Below are positions 21,566-32,270 of a DNA stretch of 53,511 nucleotides, piece after piece. Below the pieces are notes generated by a model that ran no database searches, was not told where the DNA came from, and saw only the letters and a list, made by a program, of their open reading frames with translations. This DNA comes from an uncultured Prochlorococcus sp. (lineage in GTDB: Bacteria > Cyanobacteriota > Cyanobacteriia > PCC-6307 > Cyanobiaceae): contig CACAYX010000004.1 in the NCBI GenBank assembly GCA_902536775.1, positions 1-53,511 of the forward strand. The letters run 5' to 3'. The stretch's first letter is position 1, and each line of letters begins with the position of its first letter. A program made the translations under genes and the position numbers.

Positions 21566-22464
21566 ATAAATTCATTTATTAACTTATTTGTTTTTTCAGG
21601 TTCTTCATCATGAGGACAATGACCAGCCCCATAAATAATATCTAATCTCTTAATATTTCTGAATTTTTTCTTCCAATCTATTGCTTCATTTAAAGATTCC
21701 CAAGGATCTTTTTCTCCCCAAATCAACTGGATTGGAGCATCAACCTTATCGAAAAGGTCAGTAGCGAGATAGTCATCAAATAGGTTAATAAAACCACGAA
21801 ATGCTTCTTGAGAGTTTTTTCTTTGAGAGGGTTGATAAAGTATTTCAATCAATTCTTTATCAATATTTTTTCCTGTAGGGTAAGCTTGTTCAAGTATTTT
21901 CTTAATAACTTTTGGATTAGCAGCTCTTGTAAAAAGTGTATTGCTAATTATTCTTTGTCTGACTATCGTTTTAAGGACTGGTCTTATTAGATTCATTAAT
22001 ATATCACTTTTTTTTAAACGTTTATCATCCATAGTTCTTTGTGCACAATCAATCAAAATGACACCTTTGCAATTATCTTTGAGGATTTCAGCAGCTTTCA
22101 ATGCGATAACACCACCAATTGAATTTCCTACCAAGTAAACAGGAGATTTGATTACTTCTGCACAAAAAGTTGATATTTGATTACCCCATAAGTCAAATGA
22201 ATATTTAATTGAGTTTTCTTTGTCAGGTTCGTAATTTAATAAAGCACTAGGCTGACTACTTTCTCCAAATCCTAATAAGTCAATTGCGTAGCAGTTAGAA
22301 AATTGACCAAGAAAATCTTGATTATGTCTCCAGTGGTTTTTTGATGCCCCAAATCCATGTACTAATAAAACTTTAATATTTTTTTCAGAAGTAGATTCTT
22401 TGGATAAAGACCAAGAAATTTCCCAATTTTTCCACTTCCAAGTTTCAGATTTATTTAAAGACAC
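21550..22464 (-). CDS. Alpha/beta fold hydrolase (pheophytinase/dephytylase-like subgroup suspected)
   Basis: VLLVHGFGASKNHWRHN, AIDLLGFGESSQPS, YLVGNSIGGVIAL, IQLIWGEKDPW, GAGHCPHDEEPE. Confidence 0.85.
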   Translation of the reverse strand: MSLNKSETWKWKNWEISWSLSKESTSEKNIKVLLVHGFGASKNHWRHNQDFLGQFSNCYAIDLLGFGESSQPSALLNYEPDKENSIKYSFDLWGNQISTFCAEVIKSPVYLVGNSIGGVIALKAAEILKDNCKGVILIDCAQRTMDDKRLKKSDILMNLIRPVLKTIVRQRIISNTLFTRAANPKVIKKILEQAYPTGKNIDKELIEILYQPSQRKNSQEAFRGFINLFDDYLATDLFDKVDAPIQLIWGEKDPWESLNEAIDWKKKFRNIKRLDIIYGAGHCPHDEEPEKTNKLINEFIQETK

Positions 22465-22553
22465 TATGAATATGCTTTTAATTAAACTTTAATTCAAAAA
22501 AAAATTATTCGTTTTTAATAAATTATTCTTAGTTAAGAAAAAGCGTTAATTTT

Positions 22554-23552
22554 ATGAAAAGGAAAAAGGTTATATGTATTGGAGAGGCTTTAATAGACAG
22601 AATCAGAAATAAGTCAAATAAAGGATTTAAAGATTATTTTGGTGGTGCGCCGGCTAATGTTGCTTGTGCATTAAGAAAATTAAAAATAGATTCATCATTT
22701 ATGGGAAGTTTGGGTAATGATGATTATGGAAAAAAATTTATTTCGCAATTTGATCAATTGGGAGTTAATTTAGATTTCTTGCAATTAAATAATGATTCAT
22801 CTACTCGTGTGGTTAATGTAGATAGAGATCAATTTGGAGATCGTTTTTTTTCAGGCTTTGAGGAAAGTTCTCATCCTTGCTATTCAGACGAAGTTCTTAA
22901 TAAGAAATTAATAGAAAAAGAAATTTTAAATTTAGAGAAATCTTTATTAGAAATAAAATATTTGGTAACAGGTACGAACTTATTATCATCTCCAATATCA
23001 GCAGAGACTATTTTTTTTCTTATTGAACAGGCTACTAAATTTGAAGTCAAAATAGTTATTGATTTGAATTGGAGAGAGGTCTTTTGGGATCACTCAAGTT
23101 TTTCATCAGAAATTAGTAAAGTCGAGAGAGTTAATTTAATCAAGAAATTTTTAAATCATTCGAATGTTTTAAAACTTGCCAAGGAAGAAGCAAGTTTGTT
23201 TTTTGAGGATGAAAATCCCTTGTTAATATCTCAACAGTTGTCAAATAGACCAGATGTAATAATAACTGATGGGAAAAATCCCGTTGAATGGTATATCAAC
23301 GGATTTCAGGGAATTACTGAAATTCTTAATTCACAGAAAATTGTTGATACCACTGGCGCAGGCGATGCTTTTCTAGCCGGCTTAATTTCAAAATTAATTG
23401 CTTCTGGCTATCCTTCAAATGAACAAGAAATAGAAGATTGCATTAAGTTTGCAGGTGTTTGTGGATTATTAACTTGTCTTGGTGAAGGCGCCATAGAGCA
23501 ACAGCCATATTATGAAAAGGTTAATAGATTTTTGGGATCTCTTATTTCGTAG
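22554..23552 (+). CDS. PfkB family sugar kinase (fructokinase-like)
   Basis: ICIGEALIDRI, DYFGGAPANVACALRKLKIDSSFMGSLGNDDYG, VDTTGAGDAFLAGLIS. Confidence 0.88.
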   Translation: MKRKKVICIGEALIDRIRNKSNKGFKDYFGGAPANVACALRKLKIDSSFMGSLGNDDYGKKFISQFDQLGVNLDFLQLNNDSSTRVVNVDRDQFGDRFFSGFEESSHPCYSDEVLNKKLIEKEILNLEKSLLEIKYLVTGTNLLSSPISAETIFFLIEQATKFEVKIVIDLNWREVFWDHSSFSSEISKVERVNLIKKFLNHSNVLKLAKEEASLFFEDENPLLISQQLSNRPDVIITDGKNPVEWYINGFQGITEILNSQKIVDTTGAGDAFLAGLISKLIASGYPSNEQEIEDCIKFAGVCGLLTCLGEGAIEQQPYYEKVNRFLGSLIS

Positions 23553-23959
23553 TTTCTTCCATAATCTTTTGCGTAACTAATTTCTATTTTCCAGAAATTA
23601 TCAATAACTGGTTCTATTAATTCTGGCCATTCAATAACTAAAATAGCTTTTCTTTGTATTGCCTCTTCTTCTTCAGAAAAAAAAACTTCCTTTGCTGAAG
23701 AAACATTGTCTAACCTGTATAAATCAAGGTGAATTAGCGGAATTCTGCCAGAGTTATAATGATGCGATAAAGCAAATGTAGGGCTTGTAATTTCCTCAGA
23801 GATTGATAAGCCTTCAGCAATCCCTTGAACAAATGAAGTTTTCCCAGCCCCAATTGGACCCTGTAATAAAACAATTGATTGAGGATTTAATTTGTTTGAG
23901 AATTTTCTTCCTAATTTTAGAGTCTCTTTTAAATTCTCAATAAACACAAAATCACGCAA
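23510..23959 (-). CDS. tsaE: tRNA threonylcarbamoyladenosine biosynthesis ATPase TsaE (TTG start)
   Basis: VLLQGPIGAGKTSFVQGIAEGL; ITSPTFALSHHYNSGRIPLIHLDLYRL. Confidence 0.93.
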   Translation of the reverse strand: MRDFVFIENLKETLKLGRKFSNKLNPQSIVLLQGPIGAGKTSFVQGIAEGLSISEEITSPTFALSHHYNSGRIPLIHLDLYRLDNVSSAKEVFFSEEEEAIQRKAILVIEWPELIEPVIDNFWKIEISYAKDYGRNYEIRDPKNLLTFS

Positions 23960-23998
23960 AAATCATCTATAGTTTAATAGAAAAAGAACATTCTAGAC

Positions 23999-25417
23999 AT
24001 GGTTATCGCAAATTCAGTTAAAACCTCTATTCCTAATTACGTAATTTCTGATATCTCTTTATCAGATTTTGGTCGTAAAGAAATTAAAATTGCCGAAACT
24101 GAAATGCCGGGATTAATGGCACTTAGAGATAAATATCAATCTGAAAAACCACTTAAAGGTGCAAAAATAGCTGGAAGTCTTCATATGACTATTCAGACCG
24201 CAGTCTTAATAGAAACTCTTGTTGATCTTGGTGCAGAAGTGAAATGGGCTTCATGCAATATTTTTTCGACTCAAGATCATGCGGCTGCAGCTATCGTAGA
24301 TCAAGGAATTTCTGTTTATGCAAAAAAAGGAGAGACTCTTGATGAATATTGGCAATATACCCACTATATCCTTGATTGGGGTTCAGACTCTCCAAATATG
24401 ATTCTTGATGACGGGGGAGATGCAACTGGATTATTGATTCTCGGTAGTAAAGCAGAAAAAGATTTAACTGTTTTAGATAATCCCGGGAACGAAGAAGAAA
24501 TTGCTTTATTCAATTCTATTAAGTCTAAGTTGGAAATTGATAGTGAATTCTATTCTAGAATTAAGAGTAATATCATTGGTGTCACTGAAGAAACTACAAC
24601 AGGAGTTGCAAGACTTTATCAACTGCAAAAGCAAAATGCTTTACCTTTCCCTGCCATCAACGTTAATGATTCAGTGACAAAGAGTAAATTTGATAATTTA
24701 TATGGCTGCCGCGAATCTTTAGTTGATAGCATAAAGCGTGCAACTGACGTGATGATTGCTGGTAAGGTCGCTTTAGTTATGGGTTTTGGAGATGTAGGTA
24801 AGGGTTCAGCTCAGTCATTACGAGGACTTGGGGCAATCGTAAAAGTTGCAGAAGTTGATCCAATTTGTGCTCTTCAAGCAGCAATGGAAGGTTTTAGTGT
24901 GGTAACGCTAGACGATGTTGTTCAAGATATAGATATCTTTGTTACGGCTACAGGTAACTATCAGGTTATAACTCATGAAAATCTTCTCAAGATGAAAGAT
25001 GAGGCCATAGTTTGTAATATTGGACATTTTGATAATGAAATTGATGTAGCTTCTTTGAAAAATTATCAATGGGAAAATATTAAACCGCAAGTTGATCACA
25101 TAACTCTACCTAGTGGAAATAAAATTATTCTTTTAGCTGAAGGTAGATTAGTCAATTTAGGCTGTGCCACTGGCCACCCAAGCTTTGTTATGAGTAATTC
25201 TTTTACTAACCAAGTATTAGCTCAAATCGAACTTTTCAATAAGTCAGAGCAATATTCTAAAGAAGTTTATGTGTTACCAAAACACTTAGATGAAATGGTG
25301 GCTAGATTACATCTAGATAAAATTGGTGCAAAATTAACAAAATTAACTAAAGAACAGGCTGATTACATTAATGTCTCTGTTGATGGACCTTATAAACCAG
25401 AACTTTATAGATACTAA
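23999..25417 (+). CDS. ahcY: S-adenosyl-L-homocysteine hydrolase
   Basis: [76 protein letters not shown]. Confidence 0.97.
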   Translation: MVIANSVKTSIPNYVISDISLSDFGRKEIKIAETEMPGLMALRDKYQSEKPLKGAKIAGSLHMTIQTAVLIETLVDLGAEVKWASCNIFSTQDHAAAAIVDQGISVYAKKGETLDEYWQYTHYILDWGSDSPNMILDDGGDATGLLILGSKAEKDLTVLDNPGNEEEIALFNSIKSKLEIDSEFYSRIKSNIIGVTEETTTGVARLYQLQKQNALPFPAINVNDSVTKSKFDNLYGCRESLVDSIKRATDVMIAGKVALVMGFGDVGKGSAQSLRGLGAIVKVAEVDPICALQAAMEGFSVVTLDDVVQDIDIFVTATGNYQVITHENLLKMKDEAIVCNIGHFDNEIDVASLKNYQWENIKPQVDHITLPSGNKIILLAEGRLVNLGCATGHPSFVMSNSFTNQVLAQIELFNKSEQYSKEVYVLPKHLDEMVARLHLDKIGAKLTKLTKEQADYINVSVDGPYKPELYRY

Positions 25418-25419
25418 GA

Positions 25420-26079
25420 TTGAATTTAATTTTTGTAAATTTTCTTACTTCAATTCCTGATTATATTAGTTTGGCTGTTGAAAAAAATTCAACTATGGCT
25501 TACCTCGCTATTTGTCTAGCTATGTTTTTAGAAAATATAATCCCCCCAATCCCTTCGGAAATAATAATGCCATTGGGTGGTTTCTTTGTTTATCAGCAAA
25601 AATTAAACTTCTATATTTTAGTTTTTTGGGGATTACTTGGTACTATTTTAGGATCATTACCTTGGTATTATTTAGGTAGATTAGTCAATGAAAAGAGACT
25701 TTCAAACTTTCTTGATAAAAAGGGAAAATATCTAGGTATTTCTTCTAATGATCTAAATAAAAGTAAAAGGTGGTTTAATAAATATGGAGTTTCTTTAGTT
25801 TTTTGGGGCCGATTAGTGCCAGGCATAAGAACTTTAATTTCAGTCCCCGCTGGCATAGAACTTATGCCATTAAGAAAATTTTTGCTTTGGACTACTTTTG
25901 GTAGTTTGATATGGGTAGGACTTCTCACTTATTCAGGATATTTATTTGGTGAAAACTATCTAATTATTGAAACTTACTTAGATCAAATCAAATATGTCAT
26001 AAAGCCAATTTTAATTTTAATTTTTTTATATTTTTTTATAAAAATACTTTATAGATTTTTGAAAAAAAATAGAGATTAA
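25420..26079 (+). CDS. DedA family membrane protein (TTG start)
   Basis: MFLENIIPPIPSEIIMPLGGFF, GSLPWYYLGRLV, VFWGRLVPGIRTLISVPAGIELMPLRKF. Confidence 0.9.
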   Translation: MNLIFVNFLTSIPDYISLAVEKNSTMAYLAICLAMFLENIIPPIPSEIIMPLGGFFVYQQKLNFYILVFWGLLGTILGSLPWYYLGRLVNEKRLSNFLDKKGKYLGISSNDLNKSKRWFNKYGVSLVFWGRLVPGIRTLISVPAGIELMPLRKFLLWTTFGSLIWVGLLTYSGYLFGENYLIIETYLDQIKYVIKPILILIFLYFFIKILYRFLKKNRD

Positions 26080-26447
26080 AAAGGAATTTCACTTGAGTTA
26101 TTGCTGTTGGAATATTGGTTATTATCAGACTCTTTCCGTGAGCCTAGTAAGTTTAATCTATCTACCCTAACGACTGGTTTATATCTATCTTCTCCAGTAT
26201 TTTTATCTTTCCAACTATCAATTTTAAAGCTTCCTGTAATTCCAATTAATGATCCTTTTTTCACATAATCTGCGGCTATTTGTGCTTGCTTGCCCCATAT
26301 TTCTAAATTAAACCAATCTGGCTCTTCATCTCTGCTTCTTCTGTTAACTGCTATTGTGAAATTTGCTACAATACTGCCTGATTCAAAATATCTGACATCT
26401 GGTTCGCGTCCTGCTCTGCCAACAAGGTTAATAGTGTTAATTTCCAT
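26076..26447 (-). CDS. ssb: Single-stranded DNA-binding protein
   Basis: INTINLVGRAGREPDVRYFESGSIVANFTIAVNRRSRDEEPDWFNLEIWGKQAQIAADYVKKGSLIGITGSFK. Confidence 0.93.
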   Translation of the reverse strand: MEINTINLVGRAGREPDVRYFESGSIVANFTIAVNRRSRDEEPDWFNLEIWGKQAQIAADYVKKGSLIGITGSFKIDSWKDKNTGEDRYKPVVRVDRLNLLGSRKESDNNQYSNSNNSSEIPF

Positions 26448-26579
26448 AATTTTTTTTTTTAATACTACTCATATTTTCAGGTTTTGCTCAAAGTTTTACG
26501 TGCTATTCATAACTAAACGAAAGAATTACGAGAGCTTAGCAAAAAATAGATATATTATTTATAAAAAGAAATTCTTATT

Positions 26580-27632
26580 GTGATTTTTAACAGATTTAAA
26601 TTTTCTAGAGATATTGGCATAGATTTGGGGACTGCCAATACTCTTATACACGTATCAGGAAAAGGCGTTGTTTTACAAGAACCTTCTGTAGTAGCTATGG
26701 ATTTAGAAGAAGGAATTCCATTAGCTGTTGGTAAAGAAGCAAAGTTAATGCTTGGAAGGACACCGGGTAACATACGAGCCGTAAGACCACTAAGAGATGG
26801 GGTTATCGCAGATTTTGATGCTGCAGAACAAATGATAAAAACATTTATTCAAAAATGTAATGAAGGCAAGGGGATAGTAGCCCCAAGAATAGTGATTGGT
26901 ATTCCAAGTGGAGTTACTAGTGTTGAGCGGAGAGCAGTAAGAGAAGCTGGATTAGCGGGAGCTAGAGAAGTTCATTTAATTGATGAACCTGTTGCAGCAG
27001 CAATAGGAGCATCATTACCAGTAACTGAGCCAATTGGAACAATGATCGTTGATATTGGTGGAGGTACTACTGAGGTTGCAGTATTAAGTTTAGGAGGAAC
27101 TGTATTGAGTGAATCTGTTCGAATAGCAGGCGATGAAATAAACGAGTCAATTGCGCTATATCTTAAAAAAGTTCATAATTTAGTTGTTGGAGAGAGAACT
27201 GCAGAAGATATCAAGATTAAAATTGGATCTGCATTTCCAGATGATGATTTTGATAAAACTACTTTAGAGGTTAGAGGTTTACATCTTTTATCTGGTCTAC
27301 CTAGGTCAGTCACTTTGACATCAGGAGAAATCAGAGAAGCCATGGCTGAAACCCTTAGCAAAATAGTCGAAGCAGTAAAAAGAACTCTAGAGAGAACCCC
27401 TCCTGAACTTGCTGCAGACATAGTTGATAGGGGGATTATGCTTGCAGGTGGTGGAGCCTTAGTGAGAGGCATTAATGATTTATTGAGCGATGAAACAGGA
27501 ATTTTTACTCACATAGCAGAAAACCCATTGCTTTGCGTAGTGAATGGTTGTGGAGAAGTGTTGGATGATTTTAAAAAACTAAAAAGAGTTGTTGACACTC
27601 CAGAATTTATAAGGAATGCCATAAGAGATTAA
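26580..27632 (+). CDS. mreB: Rod shape-determining protein MreB (GTG start)
   Basis: [61 protein letters not shown]. Confidence 0.97.
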   Translation: MIFNRFKFSRDIGIDLGTANTLIHVSGKGVVLQEPSVVAMDLEEGIPLAVGKEAKLMLGRTPGNIRAVRPLRDGVIADFDAAEQMIKTFIQKCNEGKGIVAPRIVIGIPSGVTSVERRAVREAGLAGAREVHLIDEPVAAAIGASLPVTEPIGTMIVDIGGGTTEVAVLSLGGTVLSESVRIAGDEINESIALYLKKVHNLVVGERTAEDIKIKIGSAFPDDDFDKTTLEVRGLHLLSGLPRSVTLTSGEIREAMAETLSKIVEAVKRTLERTPPELAADIVDRGIMLAGGGALVRGINDLLSDETGIFTHIAENPLLCVVNGCGEVLDDFKKLKRVVDTPEFIRNAIRD

Positions 27633-27636
27633 TGTT

Positions 27637-28386
27637 ATGTTAGGTATCCGACGAATTTCTACTAGTCGTTGGTGGCATAAAAAGAAAAATTGGCAAATTT
27701 TTGTAATTTTTTTATTTTTGGTTTTTGTAAGAATATCAAAAGGAGCTTTTTATAAAGATCTTTATTTTTTTATTTCAAAACCTTTTTGGCCTGGTCAATT
27801 TCAAAAAGAAATTGTTCTTAATAGTGTTAATCAAGAATATTTCATAAAGTTAAATCTTCTTAAAAAAGATAATATAAGATTGCGACAAATTTTATCTCTT
27901 CAAGAATCATCTAATGGCGAAAATATTTTAGCTGCAATTATTTCGAGAAAAACAGGTAGTTGGTGGAGACAAATAATTTTAAACAAAGGTTCAAATGATG
28001 GAGTAGAAATTGGTGATATTGTGATTGGTCCAGGTGGATTATTAGGAATAGTAAAGAATACTTCTTTATTCACTTCGTCGGTAACTTTAATAACTTCTCC
28101 AGAAAGTAAGTTAGGCGTTTGGGTGGATAGAGTTCAAACTAGTGGATTACTTGTCGGTTTGGGAGATGATTATCCTAGCCTAATACTTTATTCAAAAGAT
28201 GCTGATATTCAAGTCGGTGATTTTGTATCATCATCGCCTGCAAGTACGTTATTACCTCCAAATATTCCTATAGGTATTGTCCACTCTATAGATGAAACAT
28301 TGAAATCCAAAAAAACGGCACAAATTTCACTTTTAGCAAATCCTCATGTAATTGATTGGGTGCAAATTTTGAAAGTAAATATTTAA
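27637..28386 (+). CDS. mreC: Rod shape-determining protein MreC
   Basis: Directly downstream of mreB; GSNDGVEIGDIVIGPGGLLGIVKNTSLFTSSVTLITSPESKLGVWVDR. Confidence 0.92.
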   Translation: MLGIRRISTSRWWHKKKNWQIFVIFLFLVFVRISKGAFYKDLYFFISKPFWPGQFQKEIVLNSVNQEYFIKLNLLKKDNIRLRQILSLQESSNGENILAAIISRKTGSWWRQIILNKGSNDGVEIGDIVIGPGGLLGIVKNTSLFTSSVTLITSPESKLGVWVDRVQTSGLLVGLGDDYPSLILYSKDADIQVGDFVSSSPASTLLPPNIPIGIVHSIDETLKSKKTAQISLLANPHVIDWVQILKVNI

Positions 28387-28904
28387 TGAATAAATTTTTT
28401 ACAAAAAAATTATCCATAATAAGCTTTATTTTTATCCCAATTATTTTTATGTGGCACCCTAATTGGCTTGGATTTTTAGGGTTTCAGCCATATTGGCCAT
28501 TATTTTGGTTATTGCCTTGGTCAATGATTCATGGATCAATCAATGGATTAATATTTGGTTTGTTTTTAGGTCTAATTTTAGATTCTCTAACTTTAAATGA
28601 AAGTTTGACTCATATACCAGGCTTAATTTTTTGTGGTTTTTTGTTTGGGAGAATTAAATTACATAGTGATATTTTGTTGGGACATTTTAGATATGGTTTA
28701 ATCTGTTCTTTTGGAAGTTTTTTATGTGGGACTATTTACTTTTTACAAATTTTCTTTAGAAATTTTTCAGATAGTAATTCTTTAATTTTGATGACAAGTT
28801 TTAAAAATATCTTAGCGGAAGTTTTTTTGACAGGTTTATTTGCTCCCTTTATTTGCTCCCAACTTTTAAGAATGTTTAAATTTTCAAGAAGAAGAATACA
28901 GTAA
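28386..28904 (+). CDS. mreD: MreD-like membrane protein
   Basis: Third gene of mreBC cluster, multi-TM, ATG at 28386 overlapping mreC stop; WLLPWSMIHGSINGLIFGLFLGLILDSLT. Confidence 0.7.
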   Translation: MNKFFTKKLSIISFIFIPIIFMWHPNWLGFLGFQPYWPLFWLLPWSMIHGSINGLIFGLFLGLILDSLTLNESLTHIPGLIFCGFLFGRIKLHSDILLGHFRYGLICSFGSFLCGTIYFLQIFFRNFSDSNSLILMTSFKNILAEVFLTGLFAPFICSQLLRMFKFSRRRIQ

Positions 28905-29086
28905 TAAATTTTGCTAAGAAGTAAAAGTGTTTGAAAAATTAAGATATATTTTCAAATCATTTAAAATGTTCGCAAAACCTTAGGAATATCTCTTTGAGGG
29001 TTCGTAATGTTATATTTTTAATTGTTAGAATAAAAACTCAATGCAAAAGTGCTTTGCTTTGAAATATCGAGAAATCTTTTTTAACT

Positions 29087-29833
29087 ATGTCAAAAGCAAG
29101 AATTTTAGTTGTTGATGATGAACCAGCAGTTTTGAAGGTATTAGTCACGAGGCTTCAACTTGCAGGGTATCAAGTGTATTCAGCCACCAACGGCGAAGAA
29201 GCTCTTGAGTCTTTTCACAAAGATTCCCCGGACTTGATAGTTCTTGATGTTATGCTTCCAAAAATGGATGGATTTGCTGTTTGTAGAAGAATCAGAGCTG
29301 AATCAGTAGTGCCAATAATATTCTTAACAGCTCTAGAGGCTATTTCTGAGAGAGTTGCGGGTTTGGATTTAGGTGCTGATGATTATTTATCTAAGCCATT
29401 TAGCCCAAAAGAATTAGAGGCTAGAATAGCTACCATTTTAAGAAGAATGGCCCCAACTGTATCGGTTACAGAAACTAAAGAAGTTCCTTCAGGCAAAGGA
29501 GTTATGAAATTTGGAACTTTAGTTGTTGATACTAATCGCAGACAAGTCTCAAGAGCAGGAGATAGAATCAGCTTAACTTATACTGAATTTAGCCTTCTTG
29601 AATTATTGTTTGACGAGCCTGGAAAGGTTGTCCCGAGAGCAGAAATTTTAGAACAGCTATGGGGTTATCCTCCTCGTAGAGCAGCAGATTTAAGAGTTGT
29701 AGATGTATATGTAGCTAGGTTAAGAGGTAAATTAGAACCAGATCCAAGAAATCCAGAATTAATTTTAACTGTTCGAGGAATCGGTTACGCATCTCAGAGA
29801 GTTGGTGAAACAGCAACATCTTTGGCAAGTTGA
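29087..29833 (+). CDS. rpaB: OmpR-family response regulator, RpaB-like
   Basis: ARILVVDDEPAVLKVLVTRLQLAGYQVYSATNGEEAL...DVMLPKMDGFAVCRRIRAESVVPIIFLTAL...RAADLRVVDVYVARLRGKLEPDPRNPELILTVRGIGY. Confidence 0.85.
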   Translation: MSKARILVVDDEPAVLKVLVTRLQLAGYQVYSATNGEEALESFHKDSPDLIVLDVMLPKMDGFAVCRRIRAESVVPIIFLTALEAISERVAGLDLGADDYLSKPFSPKELEARIATILRRMAPTVSVTETKEVPSGKGVMKFGTLVVDTNRRQVSRAGDRISLTYTEFSLLELLFDEPGKVVPRAEILEQLWGYPPRRAADLRVVDVYVARLRGKLEPDPRNPELILTVRGIGYASQRVGETATSLAS

Positions 29834-29883
29834 GCAATAGTCTGATAATTTTATTAAATAAAACAAATATATTTAAATAAATT

Positions 29884-31395
29884 TTGTCTGAAATAAAAGA
29901 AGCGCGCTTACAAAAAGCTAGTTCACTAGTCAATAAAGGATTTGCTTCTTACGCACAGAGCTTTAAGGTATCACATACTACCAATTTTCTTATTCAAAAA
30001 TTTGATCATCTAGAGAATGGTCAAGAGGAGGACTTCAGTGTTTCTATTGCTGGTAGAGTTCTGGCAAAAAGGGTAATGGGCAAAATTGCCTTTTTCACAA
30101 TAAGCGATCAAGAAGGTCAGATTCAGCTTTATCTAGATAAAAGGATTATTAATTTCAATTTAGAAAAACAAAAATTACTTTCTTTTGAAGATCTCAAGGA
30201 AATAGTAGATATTGGTGATTGGATAGGAGTCTATGGAACTATTAAAAAAACTAATAAAGGTGAGCTTTCAATTAAAGTAGAAAAATGGGAAATGTTATCC
30301 AAATCATTACAACCTCTCCCAGATAAATGGCATGGTTTGACTGATATTGAAAAAAGATATAGACAACGTTATTTAGATTTAATAGTAAATCCTCACTCTA
30401 AAAATGTATTTAAAACCAGAGCTAAATGTATAAGTTTTATAAGAAAATGGCTAGATAATAGAGATTTCTTAGAGATAGAGACTCCAATTCTGCAATCTGA
30501 AGCTGGTGGTGCTGAAGCAAGACCATTTATAACTCATCACAATACATTAGATATTCCGTTGTATTTAAGAATAGCTACAGAATTACATTTAAAGAGAATG
30601 GTTGTTGGAGGTTTTGAGAAAGTCTATGAATTAGGAAGAATCTTCCGGAATGAGGGGATAAGTACAAGGCATAATCCAGAATTCACCTCAGTGGAAATTT
30701 ATGAAGCTTATTCTGATTATGTAGATATGATGAATTTAACTGAAGAATTGATTAAAGATATCGTAGCTGATGCATGTGGGTCTTTAATTATAAATTATCA
30801 AAATAAAGAAATTGATTTTTCTAAGCCTTGGTCAAGAATATCCATGAAAGCTATTGTCAAAAAATATACAGGGATTGATTTTGATTCTTTCAGTGGAGAC
30901 TTTCTAGCAGCAAAACAAGCCGTTAAAAATATCAATGTTGATTGTTCTAATAAAGTAAATACTATGGGAAGACTTTTAAATGAGGTCTTCGAGCAAAAAG
31001 TAGAATCAAAACTTATAGAACCCACTTTTGTTATTGATTATCCTGTTGAAATTTCTCCTTTAGCTAGGCCTCATCTTGATAATAAAGAAACGGTTCAGAG
31101 ATTCGAATTATTCATTGTTGGTCGAGAACTGGCAAATGCGTTTAGTGAGTTGATAGATCCAGTAGATCAAAGAGAAAGAATGCAATTACAGCAATCTCTT
31201 AGAGATGAAGGAGATCTTGAGGCTCACTGTATAGATGAAGATTTTTTAAATGCTTTAGAGATTGGCATGCCGCCTACGGGAGGATTAGGCATAGGCATTG
31301 ATAGGCTAATTATGTTAATTACTAATAGCGCATCGATTAGAGATGTAATCCCTTTCCCATTGTTAAAACCAGAAATAACTTCCAAAAAAAGTTAA
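29884..31395 (+). CDS. lysS: Lysyl-tRNA synthetase class II (TTG start)
   Basis: [101 protein letters not shown]. Confidence 0.96.
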   Translation: MSEIKEARLQKASSLVNKGFASYAQSFKVSHTTNFLIQKFDHLENGQEEDFSVSIAGRVLAKRVMGKIAFFTISDQEGQIQLYLDKRIINFNLEKQKLLSFEDLKEIVDIGDWIGVYGTIKKTNKGELSIKVEKWEMLSKSLQPLPDKWHGLTDIEKRYRQRYLDLIVNPHSKNVFKTRAKCISFIRKWLDNRDFLEIETPILQSEAGGAEARPFITHHNTLDIPLYLRIATELHLKRMVVGGFEKVYELGRIFRNEGISTRHNPEFTSVEIYEAYSDYVDMMNLTEELIKDIVADACGSLIINYQNKEIDFSKPWSRISMKAIVKKYTGIDFDSFSGDFLAAKQAVKNINVDCSNKVNTMGRLLNEVFEQKVESKLIEPTFVIDYPVEISPLARPHLDNKETVQRFELFIVGRELANAFSELIDPVDQRERMQLQQSLRDEGDLEAHCIDEDFLNALEIGMPPTGGLGIGIDRLIMLITNSASIRDVIPFPLLKPEITSKKS

Positions 31396-31451
31396 AAATT
31401 ACCCTCGAATGAAGTAAAATAGTTAAATTAATCCAATACGAAATTTTTTAA

Positions 31452-31697
31452 ATGAGTGGTGAACGTGTTGGTTTCCGTTTCAAACACGCGGATGCAGTAG
31501 TAAAAAGAAATCCTCAAGGCCGATCAAGAAGAGGATGGGTTATTGAACCAGTAGAGCAAACTACCAGTAGAGGTACAAAAATGCCTGCATACAAAATTCG
31601 CTGGAGAGATAGTGAGAGGCCAGAAACTGTATTGCAGCATATGCTAATTGCAGATCCAGATCCTTCCCCACCTCCAACTTCAGTAAGTTTAGATTGA
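31452..31697 (+). CDS. Conserved cyanobacterial hypothetical, basic core
   Basis: ATG ORF in a clear coding slot between lysS and smpB; RVGFRFKHADAVVKRNPQGRSRRGWVIEPVEQTTSRGTKMPAYKIRW. Confidence 0.75.
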   Translation: MSGERVGFRFKHADAVVKRNPQGRSRRGWVIEPVEQTTSRGTKMPAYKIRWRDSERPETVLQHMLIADPDPSPPPTSVSLD

Positions 31698-31723
31698 TAC
31701 TTTCAATAATTCTGACTAATCTT

Positions 31724-32218
31724 TTATCTTTTTAGTGCAGAGTTGATTTCTTTTTTTATGCTTTTTTGTTTTTCATCTTGTCGTTTGTCATGTAATTTTT
31801 TTCCTTTACCAACTCCAATAGTTAATTTTATCCATGAGCCTTTTAAATAAAGAGATAATGGAACAATAGTCATTCCTTTTTTTTCAGTATTGGATTTCAT
31901 TTTTATTATTTCTTTTTTATGTAGTAGCAACTTTCTATTTCTCAGTGGATCATGATTAAAGAAAGACCCCACATTTTTATGTGGTGAAATGTGAACATTT
32001 AATAATAAGATCTCACCATCTCTGAATGAACAGTATCCGTCTCTTAAATTTGCTTTTCCGTTTCTAATGGACTTTACTTCAGTCCCTAAAAGCTCAATTC
32101 CAGCTTCGATTGTTTCAGATATTGCATATTGAAATTTTGCATATCTATTATCAGCTAGAAGTTTAAAATTATTTGCTTTATTAGTATTTTTTTTAACTTT
32201 GTTTGAATTTTTTGCCAT
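31724..32218 (-). CDS. smpB: SsrA-binding protein SmpB
   Basis: [42 protein letters not shown]; lysine-rich tail. Confidence 0.95.
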   Translation of the reverse strand: MAKNSNKVKKNTNKANNFKLLADNRYAKFQYAISETIEAGIELLGTEVKSIRNGKANLRDGYCSFRDGEILLLNVHISPHKNVGSFFNHDPLRNRKLLLHKKEIIKMKSNTEKKGMTIVPLSLYLKGSWIKLTIGVGKGKKLHDKRQDEKQKSIKKEINSALKR

Positions 32219-32270
32219 TTTAGTTGTAAAAAATCTTTCTACTCAGAACAATTGCAATTAACCTTTCATT

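Noticed and set aside
26290-27472. ORFs antisense to ssb and mreB (97 and 99 aa)
   Set aside because: Overlap strongly conserved coding sequence on the opposite strand.
29849-29863. TTTTATTAAATAAAA between rpaB and lysS
   Set aside because: Short A/T-only dyad with too small a loop; likely by chance at this base composition.
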